Positions 55,297 through 64,000 of a stretch of 64,000 bases of DNA are shown here, piece after piece. Where the stretch lies: contig NZ_RYEV01000004.1 in the NCBI RefSeq assembly GCF_004138485.1, positions 928,803-992,802 on the forward strand, in the 5' to 3' direction. Position numbers and translations under genes: made by a program. The notes below the pieces were generated by a model. That model did no database searches, was not told where the DNA came from, and was given only the letters and a program-made list of their open reading frames with translations. The DNA comes from Peristeroidobacter soli (GTDB lineage: Bacteria; Pseudomonadota; Gammaproteobacteria; Steroidobacterales; Steroidobacteraceae). The stretch's first letter is position 1; each line of letters begins with the position of its first letter.

Positions 55297-56820
55297 TTAG
55301 TAGCTGCCGGTGGCGAGCAGTCGCTCGCGAACCACGCGACGCGCGATCTTGCCGATCCCGGTTCTGGGCAGATCGGCCACGATATGAATGGCCTTCGGAC
55401 GCTTGTAGCCGGCCAGGTTTTCCTGGCAGAACACTTTCAAATCCGCCTCGGACACCGCGGCTGCCGACGACAGAATCACGAACGCGTGCACGGCCTCGCC
55501 CCATTGCTCGTCCGGCACGCCGACTACCGCGGCGTCGCTGACCCGAGGATGGGCCATCAGCGCGGCCTCTATCTCGTTCGGAATCACGGTCATGCCGCCG
55601 GACTTGATGATCTCTTTGACGCGTCCCTTCAAACGCAGGAAGCCGTCGTCATCGAAGCTGCCGACGTCGCCGGTCCGCATCCACTGATCCACCATCACTT
55701 TCGAGGTCGTCTCAGGGTCTTGCCAGTAGCCGGCAAACATCGTCGGACTGCGGGCCACGATCTCGCCGCTCTCCGTGCAATACAGTTGAGCACCGAACAT
55801 CGGCCGCCCCACTGTCTCGGTCTTGGTCCGATGATCCGCCGCGGTCAGCACCGTCAGGCACAGATGCTCGATCATTCCGTAGAACTGCACGAAGCGAACG
55901 GTGGGCATGCGCTCCATCAACGACTTGATCAGGGGCTCAGGCATGCGCTCGGAGGCATATGAGATCATGCTCAGTGAGGACGGAATTTCAGCAGGCGCCG
56001 CTTTGAGCAAGCGACGTAACGTCGTCGGCACTGCATCGAAGTGCGTGACCTTGGCATCGCGAATCGTCTCCCACACCGCGGGCTCGTCGAAATGCGGCAG
56101 CACGATGTGCGTGGCTCGCACCAGCGTGAGCGGCAACAGATGTTCCAGGCAGGAAGAGAACAACGGCAGGAAATGCAGCGTTCGCTCGCCATCGCCCAGG
56201 CCGAGTTCCAGGCACATCGTCGAGGCGGTGGCCGTCAAACTGCCGTGAGTATGCACGGCGCCCTTGGAGCGCCCCGTCGATCCGGACGTGAACAGGATGA
56301 CAGCCGGATCGCTCGCTACGACCGGCGTGCATTGTTTCAGCCGCTCGGCGCTCGCAATGGCATCCACATAGGACTTGAAGCCGCTGCCCTCGGGCGCCTC
56401 ATCCAGACACAACACATGCTCGATGCCGACATCGCGAAGCACGGCCCGTGACTGAGCGGCAATCGCCGCCTGCGCCGGACCGACGATGAGCACCTTTGGA
56501 CGGATCTGCGACAACGCAACGTTCGCATCCTTCCAACCCCACCAGAAATCCAGCGGCGCGCAGATCGCACCGAGCATCGGCACGCCGTAAAACACTTCGA
56601 CGAACTCGGGCCGGTTGTGGGTCCACAACGCGACCCGGTCGCCCTTCTTCACCCCGATCGCAGTCAGGGCGCCGGCGAGACGACGGGCGCGGTCATGCAC
56701 CACGCCGTAGCTCCAGCTCTGCCGATTGAAGACGACAGCCTCGCGCTTGGGATCGGACAGCGCGGCGCGCGCCAGAATCGCGTCCAGACGCGGCACGCTG
56801 CCGTGCTCGACTCTGCTCAT
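55297..56820 (-). CDS. AMP-forming acyl-CoA ligase
   Basis: The 507-residue protein starts at ATG 56820, overlapping the mutase small-subunit stop (ATGA). Adenylate-forming motifs are present: P-loop VILFTSGSTGRSKGAVHTHG, QFYGMIEH, MRTGDVGSFDDDGFLRLKGRVKEIIKSGG and the catalytic lysine in RTGIGKIARR. It activates a carboxylic acid to its CoA thioester with ATP. The substrate is unknown. Its place between the mutase subunits and the ammonia-lyase-like gene suggests it charges the acid or amino acid that the mutase then rearranges. It resembles the ligase-mutase pairing known for 2-hydroxyisobutyrate. Confidence 0.88.
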   Translation of the reverse strand: MSRVEHGSVPRLDAILARAALSDPKREAVVFNRQSWSYGVVHDRARRLAGALTAIGVKKGDRVALWTHNRPEFVEVFYGVPMLGAICAPLDFWWGWKDANVALSQIRPKVLIVGPAQAAIAAQSRAVLRDVGIEHVLCLDEAPEGSGFKSYVDAIASAERLKQCTPVVASDPAVILFTSGSTGRSKGAVHTHGSLTATASTMCLELGLGDGERTLHFLPLFSSCLEHLLPLTLVRATHIVLPHFDEPAVWETIRDAKVTHFDAVPTTLRRLLKAAPAEIPSSLSMISYASERMPEPLIKSLMERMPTVRFVQFYGMIEHLCLTVLTAADHRTKTETVGRPMFGAQLYCTESGEIVARSPTMFAGYWQDPETTSKVMVDQWMRTGDVGSFDDDGFLRLKGRVKEIIKSGGMTVIPNEIEAALMAHPRVSDAAVVGVPDEQWGEAVHAFVILSSAAAVSEADLKVFCQENLAGYKRPKAIHIVADLPRTGIGKIARRVVRERLLATGSY

Positions 56821-57215
56821 TGGGCCGCGTGCCACTTGCGAACGAAATCGATGATGGTGGTGGTCGGCGTACCGGGGCCGAACACCTCGGCGACGCCCGA
56901 CTCCTTCACTTTCGGAATGTCCGGCGGCGGCAGAATTCCGCCCATCACCACCAGCACTTCCTTGGCTGCCTGCTCGCGCAGCGCCTTGCAGATCTCCTCG
57001 GCGAAGTGCAGATGCGCGCCCGACAGAATGCTCAGGCCGAGCACGTCGGCATCTTCTTCCACCACCGTCCGCACGATCATTTCCGTGGTCTGGAAAATGC
57101 CCGTGTAGATGACTTCCATGCCCGCGTCGCGAAAGGCACGCGCGATGATCTTCGCTCCCCGATCGTGACCGTCGAGTCCCGGCTTGGCCACGACCACACG
57201 CAAAGGCTTACTCAT
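56817..57215 (-). CDS. Acyl-CoA mutase small subunit, cobalamin-binding
   Basis: The 132-residue protein is a stand-alone B12-binding domain with the D-x-H-x-x-G motif (Asp15, His17, Gly20 in KPGLDGHDRGAK). The SILSGAH and VVMGGILPPPDI segments that line the dimethylbenzimidazole tail pocket follow. His17 is the expected lower axial ligand. It pairs with the large subunit encoded 23 bases upstream. A split enzyme of about 564 plus 132 residues fits 2-hydroxyisobutyryl-CoA mutase (HcmA/HcmB) and some isobutyryl-CoA mutases, not the usual two-subunit methylmalonyl-CoA mutase. Confidence 0.93.
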   Translation of the reverse strand: MSKPLRVVVAKPGLDGHDRGAKIIARAFRDAGMEVIYTGIFQTTEMIVRTVVEEDADVLGLSILSGAHLHFAEEICKALREQAAKEVLVVMGGILPPPDIPKVKESGVAEVFGPGTPTTTIIDFVRKWHAAQ

Positions 57216-57238
57216 GATGTTTCCGATCTCTGTCTTGA

Positions 57239-58933
<1,695 letters not shown>

Positions 58934-59002
58934 TCCCCGATGAACGGATTCGAAATGAGTTCTTGCCGAGAGCTAGTTTGCCGCCGGCCTTTTGATTGCG
59001 AT

Positions 59003-59020
59003 AACTAATAGCTCTAATAC
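59003..59020. promoter_or_regulatory. 18-bp regulatory element upstream of the mutase operon
   Basis: AACTAATAGCTCTAATAC is an exact copy of 48720-48737. It lies 69 bases upstream of the mutase start, in the same orientation relative to the gene as the other copy has to bluB. It is probably the activation site of the LysR protein encoded at 48756. Confidence 0.6.
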
Positions 59021-59040
59021 GGGAGATAAGGCGGGATAAT

Positions 59041-59067
59041 GGCGCGCCGTCCTCGCGACGGCGCGCC
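59041..59067 (-). terminator. Hairpin after the CocE hydrolase gene
   Basis: GGCGCGCCGT and ACGGCGCGCC form a perfect 10-bp stem with a 7-base loop, 7 bases beyond the stop codon of the minus-strand hydrolase. No T-tract follows on the minus strand, so termination efficiency is uncertain. Confidence 0.5.
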
Positions 59068-59074
59068 GGAGGCG

Positions 59075-61039
59075 CTATTTGACGACCGGCAACAGCACTG
59101 CGCTGGGCTGCGCTTGCGAGCGCAGCACGCTGATCTGTGCCTTCCGATAATCGCCGGGTTTGGCGTTGAAGATATTGGGCACGTAGGTTTGCGGATTCCG
59201 GTCGTAGGCCGGGAACAGCGTCGACTGGATCTGCACCATGATCCGGTGTCCCGGCTGGAACACGTGGTTCACGTTCGGCAGCTCGAAGCGATACTGCTGC
59301 GGCTTGTTGGGCGGAATCGCGCTCGGGTGCTCGAAGCTGGTGCGATAGCGGCCGCGCAGAATGTCCATGGCGATGGGCAACTGATAGCCCCGCATCTTTG
59401 GATTGTTGGGATAGTCGGCGGGATACACGTCGATGAGCTTCACGACGAAGTCACCGTCACTGCCGGTGGTCATGGCACGCAGATCCACGATGGGAATGCC
59501 CTGCACGCCGACCGGCTCGGTGAGCACCGGCGTTTCATAAGTGAGCACGTCGGGACGACCGTCCACGAAGCGCTGATCGGTGAACAGCGCATCGCCCCAC
59601 CCGCTCCAGGAGCCGCCGGCCATGTTGGAGAACGGATCCAGGATGGGCCGCGGGATGAACGGCACGGGCTTGGCCGGATCGCTGGTGTAAGTATCGGCCT
59701 GCTGCCCCGAGGCGGTGGGCGCCTCGAAAGACAGGGTCGAGCCCTCTCTTATATATAGGGCTTTCATGCCGGTGGCACAGCCACGCTCGCAGGCGGTCGG
59801 CCAATCGTTGAAATGCTCCCAGCGGTTCTCACCGGTGTTGTAGACCGTCACGCGCGGCAGCTTGTGATCCGGCCCGTCACGCAGGTAATGCTCGAAGAAC
59901 GGCAGCACCATGTCGCGGTTGTATTGTTTGGACGTGTCGCCTTCCCATTTCAACGGACCCATCTCATAACCGGTGCCATTGACCTGGCTATGTTTCCACG
60001 GCCCCATGACCAGCCAGTTGTTGTCGATCTTCCCGGCCGCCTTCTGCGCCCGCCACGCCTGATTCGCGCCGTAGATATCGTCCGAGTCCCACAGGCCCTG
60101 CTCCCACAGCGTCGGCACCTTCGACGGGCGAGCTGCCAGCAACTTGTCGAGCGCCTGGCCCTGCCAGAAGGCATCGTAGGCAGGATGCGCCATCGCACGC
60201 GCCACCCACGGCAACTGATCGAAACCGTAGGTCCTCACATAGTCGCCGGCGGAGCCCGCACGCAGAAACGTGTCGTAGTCATCGTGCGTATTCCGAGACG
60301 CGTCGCCGCCCAGCCCTGAATAGATGCCCGCCTCGCGACTCGAAGTTTGCATATAGATGTAGGGCAGCATCATCTGGCGGAAGGCGCCGTTGTGAAACCA
60401 GTCGTCGCCCATCCAGCCGTCCATGACCGGACTCTCCGGCACCGCCGCCTTGAGCGCGGGATGGGGATCCATCAGCGCGATCGCGGTGGTGAAGCCTTCA
60501 TAGGACGACCCGATCATGCCGACCCGGCCGTTGGACTCCGACAGGTTCTTCACCAGCCACTCGATGGTGTCCCACGTGTCGGTGGTATGGTCGACCTTTG
60601 CGGAATTCAGTGGCCCGCGCACGGGCCACATCATCACGTAGTCTCCTTCGGAACCATACTTGCCGCGCACGTCCTGAAACACGCGGATGTAGCCGGCCTT
60701 TGCGAACTCCTCGTCGCTCAGCGCCAACGTATTCACCAGCAAGCGGCTCTTCGAACGCTCGATACGCGCAGCCGCGTTGTACGGCGTGCGGGTCAACAGG
60801 ATCGGAGCATTCCTGGCCCCCTTCGGCACCATGATGATGGTGTGCAGCTTCACACCGTCACGCATCGGAATCATCTCGACCCGTTTCGTATAGTCGCGCT
60901 CGACCGCCGGTGCCTTGAACTCCTTGGGGAAGTCGCTCACCGAGGTCAGGTCGCTCGCTGAGTCCGTCGCATTCGCCGCCGACAGGACGCAGGTTCCAAC
61001 CACCGCCAGAACACTCATCACACCGAACTTGAATCTCAT
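59075..61039 (-). CDS. CocE/NonD (S15-like) family hydrolase, glutaryl-7-ACA/alpha-amino-acid ester hydrolase type
   Basis: The 654-residue secreted protein starts at ATG 61039 after AAGGGG; the frame continues far upstream but over the receptor gene. Signal peptide to SAANA. The alpha/beta-hydrolase domain has MRDGVKLHTIIMVPKG, VFQDVRGKYGSEGDY, the canonical nucleophile elbow GMIGSSYEGFTT, an acidic LWDSDDIYG segment and GPWKHSQVNG with the likely histidine. A C-terminal jelly roll follows (FQPGHRIMVQIQSTLFPAYDRNPQ). It follows the TonB receptor by 13 bases and is probably coexpressed with it. It likely hydrolyses an ester or peptide imported by that receptor. Confidence 0.9.
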   Translation of the reverse strand: MRFKFGVMSVLAVVGTCVLSAANATDSASDLTSVSDFPKEFKAPAVERDYTKRVEMIPMRDGVKLHTIIMVPKGARNAPILLTRTPYNAAARIERSKSRLLVNTLALSDEEFAKAGYIRVFQDVRGKYGSEGDYVMMWPVRGPLNSAKVDHTTDTWDTIEWLVKNLSESNGRVGMIGSSYEGFTTAIALMDPHPALKAAVPESPVMDGWMGDDWFHNGAFRQMMLPYIYMQTSSREAGIYSGLGGDASRNTHDDYDTFLRAGSAGDYVRTYGFDQLPWVARAMAHPAYDAFWQGQALDKLLAARPSKVPTLWEQGLWDSDDIYGANQAWRAQKAAGKIDNNWLVMGPWKHSQVNGTGYEMGPLKWEGDTSKQYNRDMVLPFFEHYLRDGPDHKLPRVTVYNTGENRWEHFNDWPTACERGCATGMKALYIREGSTLSFEAPTASGQQADTYTSDPAKPVPFIPRPILDPFSNMAGGSWSGWGDALFTDQRFVDGRPDVLTYETPVLTEPVGVQGIPIVDLRAMTTGSDGDFVVKLIDVYPADYPNNPKMRGYQLPIAMDILRGRYRTSFEHPSAIPPNKPQQYRFELPNVNHVFQPGHRIMVQIQSTLFPAYDRNPQTYVPNIFNAKPGDYRKAQISVLRSQAQPSAVLLPVVK

Positions 61040-61052
61040 TCGTGCTATCCCC

Positions 61053-64000
61053 TTAGAAGCTGGCGCGCAAACCCGCGTAATAGAAACGGCCGATCGGATC
61101 GTAGTAAGGGCTGCCGCCCGTGAAACGACCGGTGCGCGATCCGGGCGGTGGCTCGGTGTTGAAGACATTGTCGACCCCGAGCGAGAACTGATAACGATGG
61201 CCTGCGAAACCGAAGTCATATGCCGCGTGCACGTCGCTGATCGTCTCGTGACCCACCGTGTACGGGTCCTGGGTTTCGATCGGATTCGCCACCTCGACAC
61301 GGGTGAATCGCACGCCGCCGATGTAGCGCAGCTGATAACCCAAGGTGAGATGGTTGACGTTGTAGCCCAGCTGTACGCCGCCACGAATCTCCGGATTGCG
61401 CGGCCCGCCCACCAGCTCGTTCGACAGCACCGCGTCGGCCAGCGGCTTTTCCTCATAGCTATCGACGTAGTTGGCGATGAGTCGCGCACTCAAGGCGCCC
61501 GGTCCAAGCATCAAGCGATAGTCGATCTGGAAGTCGACGCCCGAGGTCGACAGCCTGGCCAGATTTCGTGTCGTGAGCACGACTGTCTGAATCGCGCCAT
61601 AACCCAGGCTGCTCGGATCCGGGTAGCGGGTGATCAGCGCGCAATATTGATTGTCGATGTTGTCGAAGTTGTCGTAACAGCCGCTGACCACACTGGTGGG
61701 ATCGGGCGATGTGATCACCCCGTCGATCTCGATATCGTAGAAGTCCAACGACAGGGTCATCTCCGGAATGAACCTCGGCGTATAGACGAATCCATACGTC
61801 AGCGATGTTCCTTCCTCTTCCTTGAGCTTCGGATTGCCGCCAGCGATGCCGCCGTACGAGAAGCCGATGAAGCCGGGATTGAGCGCATAGGTGTTCGGAT
61901 CGAGCCCGAACCGCGCCAGATCCGCCGTACAGTTGGCGAGACGACGGTCTGGTGCGGGCCCCTGATGCACATAGGCGGCCAGACACGGATCGTCGGGCAC
62001 AGCGACCGTCCCCGATTGCGGCGTGAACAGCTCGCCGATGTTGGGCGCGCGCACCGACTCGGCGTACATGCCACGAAAACGAATATCTCGAACCGGCGCC
62101 CATTCGGCACCGACCCGCCAGGAGTTCGCACCGCCGGTCACACTGTAGTCCGACGTACGAAAGCCACCCTCGATCGCGAGCAGCTCGGCGAACGGCTTGT
62201 CCTTCAACAAGGGCACGCGGGATTCGATGTATGCCTCGGACACATCGTATTTGCCGATCACAGCGGGCGTCGCGCCGGTGTAGGTCTGTCCCGTGACCTG
62301 CGCGCTGTCCGGCAGCGTCTCGCTCTTCTCCTGCCGATACTCGAGTCCGGCGGCAAAGCTGACTGGACCCGCGGGCAACTCGAACACGGTGCCGTTCAAG
62401 GACGCGGCACCAACCATTTGTTCGACACTGCGCTCGGTCAACAGGTCGATCAGGAAATAGTTGTACGCGTCGCGGCTGATGCCGCCGGCACCGAACAGAT
62501 CGGCGGGCCGGCAAGCGACGACATCCGGATCCTTGGGACCTCCCGCCAATGCCGCGTTGAGCGTGGCTCGGCACACGGGGCTACCTGGCGCCACACCTGT
62601 CACGCCCGCCACATCCGTGACCGGATCGGTTGCCAGTTGCCACCGGCGCGGATCGCGATTGTTGTGCTCGCGGTACTCCTCCGAAGTGCGGCCGTACTGA
62701 CCGTAGACTTCGAACCGCCAGTCGCGAAAGCCGGTCTCGCCTTCGACACCGGCCACGAACCGATTCAGGTTTCGATGGATATCCGCGTAACGCTGCGGAA
62801 AGTCGCCGTTCGAGCGCGACATGGTGACCAGGCCGAAATTATCGGTGAACAACTGATCGAGCATCGCGCTCTGCGGCAGGAACGGATTGTCCGGGTAGAC
62901 CAGGAACAGATCGCCGGTTTCCGGGTACGTGATGGCATCGAGCATCGGCGTCGACAGCACGGTCGTATCGGTCAGATAGGACTTCGCCTCGAAAAAGAAA
63001 GTGGTCTTCTCGGTCAGCTGATAGTTGAGGCTGGCGAACATCGACTTGCGTTCCATCGGCGTCGAGATGGCCAGGTATTTGCTCATGTCGATACCGTCGC
63101 CGCCGATCACATTCAGGAAGTCGCCCGCGCCGACGCCATTCGCGAAGGGGCGAATGGTGCCGTGGTCGAACACCAGATTGCCGCCATCGAGCAGGCCGAA
63201 AACGCTGCTCAGATCGCTGACGACGTTGGTCAGTCGACCGTTCGTGGCGAGCACCTCCGCCGGGATGCCGTCGTTCGGTCCGGTGTCGGCCGGATTGCCC
63301 ACGAATGCGTAGCGCTTGCGCATCCATTCGCGTTGATTCGACGTGATGCCCCCGAGGGAGTTGTATGAGGCGCTCAGCACCGCGTTACCGCGTCCGTCGG
63401 CGAAGTTCGAGCCGACCGTCAACGCCATATATTTATTCTCGCCACCGCCCTCATCCGTGTCGCCGTAGCGCGTGTCGATCTGCACGCCTTCGAAGTTCTT
63501 TTTCATGATGAAGTTGACGACACCGGCGATGGCGTCCGCGCCATACGCCGTCGATGCGCCACCCGTGCTGATCTCGACGCGCTCGATCAACGCGGTTGGA
63601 ATCGAGCCCACGTCGACTGCGGTCGAACCGGCCGTCGAACCGACGTGACGTCGACCGTCGACCACCACCAGTGTGCGATCCACGCCGAGATCGCGCAGAT
63701 TCAAGCGTTCGGTGCCGGCGGTTGCCAGCGGCTTCGCGGAGTCGGCGCCCGACACTTCGGTGACGCGGCCGCTGTTGATACCGAACACCGGCAACTCCCG
63801 GATGTAATCCGAGATCATGGTGGCGCCGGAAGTATCGATATCGTCGGAGTTGACCGAAGTCACTGGAATGGGCGCGCTGGCATCGGGTCGAAGCAACTTC
63901 GAGCCGGTGACAACCACCTCTTCCAGCTCGACATCCGCGGTGCGCTGCGAGCGTTGTTGGGCAAGTGCTGAACCAGGTGCCACGGCCGCGCTGCCGAGTA
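61053..64000 (-). CDS. TonB-dependent receptor, 5' end outside the window
   Basis: The frame is open to the end of the window (at least 982 residues); a GTG at 63983 lies inside a signal peptide (GSALAQQ) and is not the true start. TonB box LEEVVVTGSKLL, plug (VTSVNSDDIDTSG, TLVVVDGRRHVGSTAGSTAVD, IPTALIERVEISTGGASTAYGADAIAGVVNFIMKK), and a large barrel ending GRFYYAGLRASF with the terminal Phe. The plug pattern is the Caulobacter/Xanthomonas type with STGGAS. It sits directly upstream of a CocE-type hydrolase in one operon, so peptide-like or ester substrates are more likely than iron. Only the extreme N-terminus is missing. Confidence 0.92.
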   Translation of the reverse strand, partial: LGSAAVAPGSALAQQRSQRTADVELEEVVVTGSKLLRPDASAPIPVTSVNSDDIDTSGATMISDYIRELPVFGINSGRVTEVSGADSAKPLATAGTERLNLRDLGVDRTLVVVDGRRHVGSTAGSTAVDVGSIPTALIERVEISTGGASTAYGADAIAGVVNFIMKKNFEGVQIDTRYGDTDEGGGENKYMALTVGSNFADGRGNAVLSASYNSLGGITSNQREWMRKRYAFVGNPADTGPNDGIPAEVLATNGRLTNVVSDLSSVFGLLDGGNLVFDHGTIRPFANGVGAGDFLNVIGGDGIDMSKYLAISTPMERKSMFASLNYQLTEKTTFFFEAKSYLTDTTVLSTPMLDAITYPETGDLFLVYPDNPFLPQSAMLDQLFTDNFGLVTMSRSNGDFPQRYADIHRNLNRFVAGVEGETGFRDWRFEVYGQYGRTSEEYREHNNRDPRRWQLATDPVTDVAGVTGVAPGSPVCRATLNAALAGGPKDPDVVACRPADLFGAGGISRDAYNYFLIDLLTERSVEQMVGAASLNGTVFELPAGPVSFAAGLEYRQEKSETLPDSAQVTGQTYTGATPAVIGKYDVSEAYIESRVPLLKDKPFAELLAIEGGFRTSDYSVTGGANSWRVGAEWAPVRDIRFRGMYAESVRAPNIGELFTPQSGTVAVPDDPCLAAYVHQGPAPDRRLANCTADLARFGLDPNTYALNPGFIGFSYGGIAGGNPKLKEEEGTSLTYGFVYTPRFIPEMTLSLDFYDIEIDGVITSPDPTSVVSGCYDNFDNIDNQYCALITRYPDPSSLGYGAIQTVVLTTRNLARLSTSGVDFQIDYRLMLGPGALSARLIANYVDSYEEKPLADAVLSNELVGGPRNPEIRGGVQLGYNVNHLTLGYQLRYIGGVRFTRVEVANPIETQDPYTVGHETISDVHAAYDFGFAGHRYQFSLGVDNVFNTEPPPGSRTGRFTGGSPYYDPIGRFYYAGLRASF

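Noticed and set aside
60915-63368. Open frame of 817 codons on the plus strand opposite the TonB receptor and hydrolase
   Set aside because: The opposite strand encodes two well-conserved proteins over the same bases. The plus-strand product resembles no family and reflects codon bias.

Overview
The window is a 64 kb stretch of a GC-rich Gram-negative genome, densely coded, with no gap over 300 bases between genes and no rRNA, tRNA, CRISPR array or transposon that I could recognise. Three TonB-dependent receptors, a two-partner-secretion transporter, lipoprotein and signal-peptide enzymes and an OmpA-like barrel place it in the Proteobacteria. The receptor types plus sulfatases, GH43 enzymes and CocE-type hydrolases suggest a scavenging gammaproteobacterium of the Steroidobacter/Xanthomonadales kind. 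That last step is inference, because no marker gene is present.

Layout. 1-15405: the 3' part of a giant filamentous-haemagglutinin-like adhesin (5' end outside the window), built of about 1.1 kb supermodules followed by MBG/YDG Ig-like domains. 15552-22223: a 2223-residue surface protein with a beta-helix-like N-terminus, three 110-residue repeats, sixteen 72-residue InlB-like repeats, an internal GlyGly-CTERM-like segment and then a second signal peptide with an OmpA-like barrel. 22232-23965: the TpsB transporter that probably exports the adhesin. 24099-26422: a LacI regulator divergent from an MFS exporter, with paired palindromes between them. 26403-29952: a LysR regulator divergent from scoA-scoB-atoB (acetoacetate activation and thiolysis).

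30121-39932: a TonB receptor, a GntR/FCD regulator and a five-gene catabolic operon (class III aminotransferase, ThDP enzyme, AbgT transporter, SDR, M81 peptidase). All three transcription units carry the same 12-bp element upstream, so they look like one small regulon. 39958-47972: a polysaccharide-utilisation region with two GH43 enzymes, a TonB receptor and two sulfatases.

47969-58933: the cobalamin-centred region. It holds bluB, a LysR regulator, a DUF1289 protein, a CocE hydrolase and then a minus-strand operon. The operon encodes a split B12-dependent acyl-CoA mutase, an acyl-CoA ligase, a 3-aminobutyryl-CoA-ammonia-lyase-like hotdog protein, MeaB, a cobalamin adenosyltransferase and an amino-acid permease. 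An identical 18-bp element lies upstream of both bluB/LysR and the mutase operon. The mutase lacks the methylmalonyl-CoA specificity residues and carries the Asp typical of 2-hydroxyisobutyryl-CoA mutase. I propose that this operon degrades 2-aminoisobutyrate (Aib) or a similar branched amino acid: import, CoA activation, B12 rearrangement to 3-aminobutyryl-CoA, then elimination of ammonia to crotonyl-CoA. This is the most interesting candidate system in the window. 59075-64000: a CocE/NonD hydrolase downstream of a TonB receptor whose 5' end runs off the window.
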